64,000 bases of DNA from Schistosoma mansoni (taxonomy: Eukaryota > Platyhelminthes > Trematoda > Strigeidida > Schistosomatidae), in NCBI RefSeq assembly GCF_000237925.1, contig NW_017386017.1, positions 1,612,001-1,676,000 of the forward strand. Direction: 5' to 3'. Shown one piece after another: positions 1-11,000 of the stretch. The notes below the pieces were generated by a model. That model had not been told where the DNA came from. It worked only from the letters and a program-made list of their open reading frames with translations, and did not search any database. Within the stretch, counting starts at the first letter, position 1; each line of letters begins with the position of its first letter. The translations under genes were made by a program, and so were the position numbers.

Positions 1-637
1 ACTTAAGTTTAATGCTGATTGACAATAGTGTCTTCAAATATGCTCGTAATAATAATTGTTATTGAACCGTTTCATAGCGAAATAGGTCTCAATTGGTGAT
101 TATAATGTAAAAATGCTACACTAATCCTGAAGTGGGTCGCTTCGTACTCAACTCTAAACTTGAAAGCGGACGAAAACAATAGTTCATAGCGAGGTCGATC
201 CTAGACCTTTTAACATGGTTTCCATCAAAAAAACTATCGATTTAACTTACGTTTGAAAGAATAAGCTAATTTAGTACAGATAATTGATAAGAAGTGTATT
301 TATTTTAATGGTTATTGCTTCTATAAGATTATTCATAGGCAGCTCCTTAAAAGTAGTAACTATTTATCACTACTACTCTCCATTATTCGTTTTGTTAGAC
401 AACTTTCATGATTCTTTCAAATAGTGTACATTCACAATAAGCTTTCTTTAGGCTGATCGTATTCCGAAAAAAATGTGTTTTATCATTTGGATGATCTGTA
501 GACTTCATATGTCCTGCGTTAACAAGCAGTATGGAAATTCAAGACTTCATTTATACCTGAATTTTAGTGAAGCCTCTTTTGAAATCACATGTACGTTATT
601 CAGAGCTATTAATTGCTGTTAGATTTTTGTTTGTGTA
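1..637. other. intergenic, nothing recognised
   Basis: AT-rich sequence with no long open frame, no tRNA-like boxes and no repeat I could match elsewhere in the window. It lies downstream of the WDR83-like gene. Confidence 0.4.
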
Positions 638-957
638 TGTTATGTCTCGTAGGTTGAACGCTTTATTCGGATCCTAGCTATTCGGATAACCCCAGGCTAG
701 CACTACTCAGCGACTTGAAAGACCAGAGAGAATACACGAGTATCAGAGAAGCACTTTACTACAAGGTTCAATTATGTACAGAAAAATAGGGGTTTTATAG
801 CAACTAAAAGACCTTGAGATCCCATAGTAACAGTATGTAACAGCCAATCAGGACCTTGTTATTTTAGTAGCATTTTAGTAGCATAGCTTCTAACTAATCG
901 CTGATTGGTTGGTCTCTTTATGAGCCTCTCTAGAGTTTATTGTAAGCCGACCTAACA
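638..957. mobile_element. solo LTR (320 bp, 5-bp target-site duplication)
   Basis: The block starts TGTTA and ends TAACA, the inverted TG...CA termini of an LTR. It is flanked on both sides by the direct repeat gtgta (633-637 and 958-962). No second copy or coding sequence lies beside it, so it looks like a solo LTR left by LTR-LTR recombination. A 5-bp duplication fits Gypsy or BEL/Pao elements. Orientation is not decided. It is unrelated by eye to the LTR family at 35566 and 59813. Confidence 0.6.
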
Positions 958-1771
958 GTGTATATTTGAGATCTTCACATTAGTACTTTCAGCACAAAAT
1001 TCAAAGTCTTTGTCGCCTACCTTCGTGTTACCTGTTACTTTCTCAATCTGTTGTATCATCATATCTCCAAAACACAATTAGTATGACTTCATTTAGGACA
1101 TTTCTCGTATTGAACGCAGAATCTACTAGAAAGTCCCCAATCAGGTATCGAACGAGAAGGCTAAGAGTGAAGACGGAAATTTATTGGAGTAAACCGATTT
1201 ACATGCATAAGCGCTCATATATACTGAGAAAATAAAACCGTTTCTTGGCCAATAGGATACACTTGTAAATTAGGATATTTCTAATTTGGACAACGTAGCC
1301 TTCTCATTTGGTGAAATTTGACTGGGCTACTATATCATTAATGAGACCGTGAATGTAAATGGTAGTTGTTTCGAAAATTCTTTGTTCAAGCAATACAGTG
1401 ACATATCAAAATTAACAGTATGAGTATTACCGATCTGAGGTATTTCAACTTTTTTTGTTTAAAAGACAAACCTTTCTAGATAGCAGTCATTACAACTACA
1501 ATGTTATGGTTTACATCACGAAGTCAGTTAAAATCGTATGAACGATTATAATCAATCATCAAGGGCTCTATAGTCTACTACGCCTTTTATTTCCTAAGAA
1601 ATAATATATTAACTCAAATTCGATGAAAATATGCACTGTGTTATAACCTTTAACCCACCAAGATAATTCATTCCTCAGGTGTATCCAGAGTGAAGCATAA
1701 TAAATCATAATTACACCAGTTTCTTTAAAAACAAAATATCTGTACAAATCAAACCATATGTACAAGGAATC
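958..1771. other. 3' flank of the WDR83-like gene, nothing recognised
   Basis: No coding pattern beyond short chance frames. This is immediately downstream, in the minus-strand sense, of the last WDR83-like exon. Confidence 0.4.
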
Positions 1772-1777
1772 TTTATT
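1772..1777 (-). promoter_or_regulatory. poly(A) signal overlapping the stop codon
   Basis: On the minus strand the last codons read GAA TAA and the next bases make AATAAA, so the TAA stop (1775-1773) lies inside a canonical polyadenylation signal (1777-1772). If used, the 3' UTR would be only about 10-30 nt. Confidence 0.5.
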
Positions 1778-2094
1778 CACTCCCTTCAACATCTTTAGGT
1801 TCAGCATCCCATAACCAAGCAAAATCACCACCTGCTGTAAGTAGTTTACTCTGTTTAGGGTGTGGTGAGACTGAATGAATCATAAAATTGACCGACTTAG
1901 CTGTTTCAATTATCAATTCACTAACTGATTCTGGGTTATGTGGAGATAAAACACCCCATGCGTTGCCACCAGGTTGATGATCTAGTGTATGAATCGGTGC
2001 ATCTGAGCGTATGAAATCCCATACAAAAACAAGACCATCTTTTTCTGAACCACTGATTATATGACGATCCAAATTCATCAGAGCACTATCCATT
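1773..2094 (-). CDS. WDR83: WDR83-like coding exon 5 (terminal)
   Basis: 322 bp after a TTTTTTGCAG acceptor. It completes codon AAA, then encodes [20 protein letters not shown] and FVWDF, and ends EGSE-stop at 1773. An internal in-frame ATG upstream of the acceptor is intronic. Confidence 0.87.
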
Positions 2095-5000
2095 CTGCAA
2101 AAAAGGAAATGAAACAAATTATAAAGATCGGTTTTTATAACTTGTATTTATCTAAATGAATGAATATTAATTTAGTAGTACATTTCAACTAAACTATACT
2201 CCCGACAACTTCTGACCCAGCTTCAAAACCATTGAGAAGGTAAAAGTCAGCCAAATTTATATTCTTCAGTTTAACCAATGATGGTACATGAAAAAATGTG
2301 TGCGTGTATTTGTGCACTGTTTTACGCAGTCCTTGAGAATCAATTATTCAAAGATGCAAGTTTTATGGCACCTAATCCGACAGTAGTGCGCGGTGTAAAA
2401 ACCTATTTATATCACCTTTGAACAGTTCAAACTCAAATACTGCAAGACTGAGAACTTGTCCAATTAAAGCACTAGTTATAAACCTATAGCTTCTAATATA
2501 CTCTAAGAAGTAACTTCTCTTCAACCGAATTCAAGAAATAGATGGCTTATCAAAACTCTTGCTATGAAGATCCGTTTGAAGTGGTTGACAAAGAAGCTGC
2601 TAAAACTGAGACCTATGTTTTTTTTAAAGACTACACTCTTTAGGATCTGATCAGTTACTTGAAAAGAAGTTATTTCATAAGTGTTTCAAACTTCCAGTTA
2701 TGATAATCCATAAAATCCAGGTGATATGCAACTTTGGATACTATCAGCTCATGTGGACAACTAATAAACCTCTGTTTTATAACTTGTAACCTATGTGAAA
2801 CTGGGAGAACAGCATAACAAACTCCAGATCATAGAACTGACTAATTTTAACTACAGTCCCGTTAATTTGGCAAGAATGGATGTTAGAATAACTCAAACAG
2901 ATAAGTCTTGGAATATCTTGAGGGATGCGTAGGGAAACTTATAGTTTGGCAAACAGTGCGATTTTTGGTCTGGTTAATGTGGCCTGGCGAAACTTCACAC
3001 ATCAAAAAGCACATTGCTTAGCCTCAATCAGATTAATAATTTTAGTATGGTTTTCTTACTAAGTTTTCATAGCACAGCCGGAAAATATTTAAATGTAGGC
3101 TTAGAAACAGGATTAAATATTTCATCAGTGAATATTATGATGAGTCTTGAACCGTTTCATAAATAAATATACATTAAAATAAATAGGCAACTTCTACAAT
3201 AACTTTTCTGGAAAGAATGATCTTACTTGTATGTTTGATTAGTATGTCCTGTGTATCTGTTAAGAAGTTCACCGGTTAACGCATCGAATAGACGTAAAGT
3301 TGAATCTTGTGTACCAACTAGAAAGCATTGACAATCTATGGTAATTGAAACCGATGTAACTGGGTATCCAACATAGTCCTCAGTCATTTCACCTACAGCA
3401 TTTCATATCGCCCAGTCAACAAAGATAAAAGATATTAAACATAAATAGGAAAATATCATTTATATCGTGAAAAATTATTCATGAGTTGATACAGCCCGAT
3501 CATTTGATAAATTTAAGCGAACCCATCAACTGCGGTTACACTACTTACTTAATTAGGCCTGTTACCCCTCGTGGAAGAGCATAGGCCGTACATCAGTATC
3601 CTCCATCCAACCCTGTCCTGGGCAATCCTTTCAAGTTCTTTTCAGTTAACATTCGTCCCTTTCATATCTGCTTCTATTTCCCGGCGTAGTGTGTTCTTTG
3701 GCCTTTTTCTTTTCCGCTTCCCTTCCGGATTTCAAGTTAGGGATTGCCTCGTGATGCAGTTTGATGATTTTCTCAATGCAAGTCCGGTCCACTCCCAACG
3801 TCTTTTCTTAATTTCCTCTTCAGCTGGAAGCCGGTTTGTCCTCTCCCAAAAAAGGTTATTGCTAATAGTATCGTGCCAGTGAATGTTGAGTATTTTGCGT
3901 AAACAACTGTTTATAAATACTTGTACCTTCTTGACGATGGTTGTAGTAGTTCTCCACGTTTAGGCTCCATACAGTAGAACTGTCTTGACGTTCGTATTGA
4001 AGATTCTCACTTTGAAGTTAGTTGACAGTTGTTTTGAGTTTCATATGTTCTTTAATTGTAGAAATGCGGTTCTTGCTTTGCCAATCCTCCCATTTACATC
4101 TGCATCCGATCCTCCTTGTTTATCAATGATGCTTCCCAGGTACGTGAAAGATTCCACCCCTTCCAGAGTTCCTCCATCAAGTGTGATTGGGTTGGTGTTC
4201 TCCGTGTTGTATTTGAGAATCTTGCATTTTCCTTTGTGTATGTTGTGGCCTATTGATGCAGAGGCTACTGCTACATTAGTTGTCGGTTACACTACTTACT
4301 ATTCCTAATTTGTTGCCAGTCAATTACTCACAGACACTTTTGTTCCGTTCATATATGATTGTTATATTTCATTTTATTGTTTGACGAGATCCGGTATGGC
4401 CGTAGTGAATGACTGCTACTTCTGAACTCAAGGCTAGGGATAGAGAGGAACTTGAGAATAACAGGCAAATGGGAACTTAGCTGTCGAGGAAACAGTAGAT
4501 GTAAAATAAGCCAAATTAAAACTAGGATTCTGACCAATGACTTGGCATGTAAAATTGGTCCCAAGACATAACATCCAGTTGCATTTATGAATTTACTTGA
4601 GGTAGCAAGTATAAAGATAGGGAAGATGAAGAGGAAAGTATTTGCTAGGTTTTCTGAACACGATCTTAGAAACCTATAGCAGTTATGTCTTCACAACTAT
4701 AGTAGTCAGGTGCCTGATGGATAGTGGATATCAGTATAGCATACAAAATAATTAACAAGTAAGCGACGCCTATTATACCCAGTTTTGAAAAGGTAGTTCA
4801 CTGAATATTTCCGGCCTGACTTATATATACGTAGGGAAAACGCAATAATCCTTTAATTGACACGGTGATCGTAATCATATAATTTATATCACACATTATC
4901 TTATTAATATCTATACATGAATTTGAGTTTGCTACTAATCATGTCGAGTAGTCCGGTCAAAATTTAGTATTTCCATTACGATTATTTAATCTTTTTTTTT

Positions 5001-8000
5001 TAAATTTGACTATGGTTAAATAATAACGTCATCTTCATTACGTATTACTATTCTATCAACATTTAAATTTGAGACGATCTTAACTAAGGTTAATCATATA
5101 CTTTAGGTCCTTTTCCTCTTAGTACAACTTTCGATTCCGTTTCGAACAGCTATCTGTGATGTGTCAGTGAAAAATAAACAGTTTTTTGTGCTTGGTTATT
5201 AGGGGATCGTGAGGTCGGACCGTAAGACAGGAGAGCAGTTGTATTGATCTGCTCTGAGTATGATTAGCTCACCTGGATTGTCTATTTAATACCAAATTAC
5301 TATCGACCAGCCAATGACACGATAAATGTAAGATAGCCGAGAGTAACACTAAATGACTATTGATCCAGAATGCAGTTTCCCACACTCTTTTTCCTAACAA
5401 CCAGAATAAAGAACATTTCAAGAAGCAGATAAAGTCCAACTACACAGTTAAAATTTATAAATTGCCCATATAATATTATAAAGCAAAGTCCTGACCACAC
5501 ATCAAAAAAATTAGAAAATTACAATACGGGCAAAAGCATGTCACAAGTGGAAGAGGATTGAGTGATAAGTTAGTAATAAATTAACAAGTTAGGGAAGGTA
5601 ACACAATAGTAATTTTTGTGTAAAACAAAAGCTTACAAATAAGGGGGGTACAAGAATATAAGAGTTTATTTACTTAATGATTATACGATTAAAAAAATAA
5701 ATGGGAACTTCAGATAGGATCGTTCCAAAAGTTCACCTTTGCTTTATGTTTATCCTGACAGCAGTTTAAAAATGACGAACTTTTGTAAACCTTTGCTGTT
5801 TCACTGTTTTTGGCGGCTGACGTGAAGTCTCGAAATGGAATGAATTAATTTTATTCTATGAATCTTGCTCTTGTGAAATATTTATGCATTTTATATACTT
5901 GAGAGTTATGTTAAACATTCCTCTAAAAGAAAAGTGTCACTACAATCTTGATTTACAATGAAAATCCATTTGGAATGTGGGACTAAAACAGTTGAGTCGT
6001 AAACATTTCATCAATGTTTTTGGACCAATTCCATCTCTCTGAAGAATTAAACTATCCAGTCTATCACTAGACAGTTCCAGGTTAGTGTAGACAGAAATCT
6101 TGGGGAGTTGTAGGTCAACAATCAGTAAGGTCATCGTGAATCTCAGATAAACTGACGGTGAGACTATAATTTATAAACGAACGAATCAGGTTTTGAATAA
6201 CAGGTCTTGAACGTTGGCGCGAAACTCATTCATCCATTTCGCTAAATAGCGTTTTGGTATTATAACTGATGTCAGTTCGTGATAAAAACCCTAAATCTAA
6301 TTCCTCACACTAATGTAAAATCTTCATCTAACCATATTAAGTAAGTGAGCATCCCAAAGTCATTTTAGAGCTGATCAACGGTCGTCCATAAATTATAGTC
6401 TTACCGTTATGTCTGGCCAGTTGAGAATGAATTTCATCATCTTGACTTAGTTTTATAAATAACACAGAATAATGCTTCTTCAAAAAGAAAACAAATGTAT
6501 CGTATATAAAGAGATTTGCCATGGTAATAATTTTTAAAAGATTTTCTCACTAACCTCGTCGAATATCATAAGTCCGAACACATCGATCAACAGAACCAGT
6601 AACAATTTGATGTCGACGAAATGCACAACATGTGACACTATCACGTGCCTCATGGATAGTCTGCAAAAGAAAAACAACGATAAAACAGTACAGAAATCAG
6701 TTAGAAATGAGAAAAAAAATACATAAATCAGTCTAAAGTGAGGATAATAAAAGTTTAAGAATATCTAGAACTAAGAAGGGGGGTTTTGTGGAGATTTAGT
6801 ATTTTCATAGTTGAAATCATGAGTCAATTGAAGCTAGACCACCAGGGAAAACCTGGAAGCACTGGACGGCCGTCTCGTCCTATTGTGGGACCAGTAGAGT
6901 TCAAAACAGGTCTGTTGTGAGATATCAACTCACTGAAGACAATTGATGAACGGTTGCTCAACTTCGTGGATTGGTTGAAGTTAGACATTAACACCACAGA
7001 TGCCGGCTCAGTGGTCTATCGTTTAAGTGCTCTGGCGCGAGACTGGTAGGTCCTGGGTTCGAATCTCGCAAGGCGAGGTCGTGGATGCGCACTGCTGAGG
7101 AGTCCCACAATAGGACGAAACGGCCGTCCAGTGCTTCCAGGTTTTTCCTGGTAGTCTAGTTTCAATTGACTCACGCTTTCAACTATGAAAATATCTAGAA
7201 CTGTATTCACTAATTCCGAAAACATCCAACATTTTAATTTTATTCTCATAGTTGGAAAATACTTCAGTAGTTCACATCACTAGCACTAGAACATGTGACA
7301 CACAATCGATCGATAATCCAATCATTGGATGAAGGACTAGATAAGATCACACACATTAATTGATTGATATATAATAGAGAGTAGACAGCCTGCCAACTCA
7401 AAAATGGGATGAGCTTCACAATAGGCGATAACCCCTTGAATTTATTATAGCTAAATATGTCTGTCTACAATCTTGATAATAATATGTTACTCTGATTGGA
7501 CAAATCATCAATTGCTAGAATAGCAGAATAGGATAGACACATAGAGAATGACGTATATATCATGGTAATATTTTCACCAAATAAATACAGTTGAAGAGGT
7601 GCTGCATTCTTCTTTCATTACTTCATTCAACAACTTATTACATGTTCGAATACTATTGATTCATTTCAAAGATTGATAATCCGTTATTGGAATAATGAGA
7701 CTTAATAGTTGAAAGTGTAAGTTTGAATCACTATACTAAAGCTTACTACTGGTGTAATGGCCTCCTGATCAAGCTAAAAGATTCAACAGCTATCTTGTAT
7801 CTCGATTTCCCCCTACTGATGGAATGTTTGCTGTGTGTTGGGCTTCCATTATATCTATTTCAAACTATAGTCGTTTTAATTAAGAACGCTTACCTGAACT
7901 GGATAAGGAGTGCGCGCTCTGGCATCCCAAACTAGAACCATTCCATCTACACCAGTAGATAATAAAATTGGACTAGGGTCTAATGAATCGGAATTGTGAA

Positions 8001-11000
8001 ACGGTGCAATGAATAATACAGAATTCACACGACCAGCATGACGACGCCATCGACGAATAGATTGTCCTGTAGAAACATCCCATAATATAACTAAACAGTC
8101 TGCTCCACCTGAACCAAGTTGACTATTATCTTTCCCTGCCTACATGTTAAAAAACAAAGTATTGATAAAAAAAATTAAGTTTACATCCAATGGAGAAATT
8201 GATGTGAACTCCCATGCATTTACGCTTCTGATCACTATTGAAGTACAGATTCTTATCCCTGGTTGTTAGTTCAAACGTTTTATGTGGAGGCTAGATGAAG
8301 AATCTGACTATCAAAAGCAAATTATATGAAGTAGTGAGGTCTAAGTATGTGAAACTAAAATGTTTCAAGTTGGTAGATTTTAGTGGCCCGATGTCTGACT
8401 CCAGTTAAATCGTATGCTGATTGTTGTCGAAATAGACATGTCACCAACCCTCGTATACAATTATCGACTTAACTCACGTTAGAAACTAATGGAACAAAAC
8501 AGGCCAAATACGAGAGTGCATTTTGAATACGTGTGCTTCGCTCACTCACTGATCCAGACACACGGAAACGCAGCAAGGCGGAAAGAAGCGGAGAAGGTGA
8601 GCAAGCCAACTCGATTTAATCAAGCGTGACTCAATATTTCATATTCAGACAAAAATGAGTTGCAGACACAATGAATAGAAGCAAGCAATGAACACACATA
8701 CGACCATATAAGAACAGTCAGGAATAATAATTGACAAGGTCAAAATGTGGTTTGAGAAGAATGAATAAATTAGTCTGTTCAGAAGCTGGAATAGCCTATG
8801 AGGGCTTAACATAGTACCAGCCTATACAAGTTGATATGAGAGGTAGTAGACTTAAGTGATTAAGGTGGAACTGACCCACAAAATTGATTTTCTCTGGTCG
8901 CTCATATTATTTTATCATGTTTATCCCGTACATAAAGACGTTATTTTAACAAGAAAGAAATTTCATCATCTTGGTTGATGGTCTTATCTTCTAGCATCGG
9001 TTTGATTAGGAGCTAACATCGATAATTCGTCCTCATGAGCAGTTATATCTCGGTAACTTCGTATCATCGCATTTTACCGATCGAGTAGCATTCTTTCTTT
9101 TGATCTTAAAAATCAGAAATTCATTAATCAAATTATAAAATCTTATTCCATAACAAGTCCAGATCAGTAAGCCATCGTGGGGGAGGATAGTGTTGGGAAA
9201 TCTATGGTTCAAACTCTAGATATCAGTGGTTTTAGTGCACAACTGGCATAGTGATTGTATACAACTCCAGGACCCAGGTGAGTCCCTTCAATTTCGTTTG
9301 GTATTCTAATACTAACGAGTGCATTCTAGATNNNNNNNNNNNNNNNNNNNNNNNNNNNNNNNNNNNNNNNNNNNNNNNNNNNNNNNNNNNNNNNNNNNNN
9401 NNNNNNNNNNNNNNNNNNNNNNNNNNNNNNNNNNNNNNNNNNNNNNNNNNNNNNNNNNNNNNNNNNNNNNNNNNNNNNNNNNNNNNNNNNNNNNNNNNNN
9501 NNNNNNNNNNNNNNNNNNNNNNNNNNNNNNNCCAATTTCGTTTGTTAATTCTAATACTAACGAGTGCATTCTAGATAATGCAGAGACTACATCCAATACA
9601 CTGTCGAACAGACGTAAGATGAACTTAAGAAGACGTACAATCGATTACAGACACTTACACTCCAATTTAAGCTGTGGCGGATGTGGTGCTTATATGAACC
9701 AATGATTTCTTTGTATTGATGACTGTTTTGATTTTGAATTCCAAATACAGCTCCATTGTTCGTGCTCATCTAATACTTCTTGATTAAATTGCTTTATTGA
9801 TGGGATTGCTAGTTTATACTATAATTCAAATACTTCAAATCATCACATTTATACAGAGAAGTTTCGGAATACCTTAAGAAATGACAAAGATAGATATTAT
9901 CTACAAATCATTAGAATGTCGTGTGATCTGGTTTCTTTTAACTAAACGTCAGGACACTAATACACACACATTTCATACATATGCTTCCTAAGTACCCAAT
10001 ACGAAATGCTATCAGTCAGTCAGCCAGCTACAACGTAGGACCAGGCACATATATGCATCGATCCAAGTTGCCATACCTCGTTAGCACAACAAGATGAACA
10101 CCGGATTCATAGTAGTTAATTTAGTGGTGGTAGTATATAAAAGAAAGGTTGTATATAAGAATATAGTATATGAAGGAAGAAAGTTATGAAGCAATTTTAC
10201 GAAATGCTATACTGATGTGAACCGCAAAACAAGAAGCCTTAACAAATTACGGAAGCTATTTTTGGGGACGTTAATTCATTTAATTCAAAGCTTGTAAAAC
10301 TGTAACATTTACTTTTGCCCCTAGCCTATTCTACAGATCATAAGCTTTCGTTTGATGTATAATTCATTGCCATAGCATTTTCTGTTGTAAAGCTATTGTA
10401 ATTTAGACGTAATCTTTTGTACCCTATTTTCTACTATAATCCCCCAGTTTTGGACATAATTGTATTTTTCTAATTATTGTACGTTGTGGTCAGCTTAGTC
10501 ATCTATTTATTCATGTAACTTTTCACCCTAATCTGAATTGGGAATTCCAGTGCTAGATCGGGGTTGGAATAAAGTGATTAGCGTTCCAGCTGTCTTTGTC
10601 TTCTCTCTCTCTCTCGCGTGCTTGCCAGCCAATCAGGGATAGAATAGTTTTCGTCTCTCTACCCCCACTTCGAACTCACGCATATTAGCCTCAAGGGTTA
10701 AGCCAGTCAGCCTACCGGGTCAAGGTCTTAATCTACATTACACAGGTCATACTCGGCACAAAGTGGGTAGAAAGATTCAAGGACGTAACATATACCCATT
10801 ATAAAAACTTAATCAGCTCGGTGGACATATATTACGCGAGATAATCCATAGACTGTAGTCACAAACTAAAGATCAAAAGTATAATGCTTCATATACTATC
10901 CAGCAATTTATATGTGAATATAATGAAGTAATTTTGGAGAAAGGGTAATAATTTGCTTGTGGAGATCATTTGGATTCAAAAAACTTTTGGTTAAGGACCG

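Noticed and set aside
3571-4308. Plus-strand frames of 103 and 107 codons
   Set aside because: Antisense of a decayed minus-strand LINE reverse transcriptase bounded by a TSD.
7010-7080. Possible real tRNA gene
   Set aside because: A and B boxes are present, but the cloverleaf does not close and the same head recurs in all hammerhead SINE copies.
9251-9705. Open frames crossing the N run
   Set aside because: They consist mostly of unknown residues; the reading frame through 200 N is meaningless.
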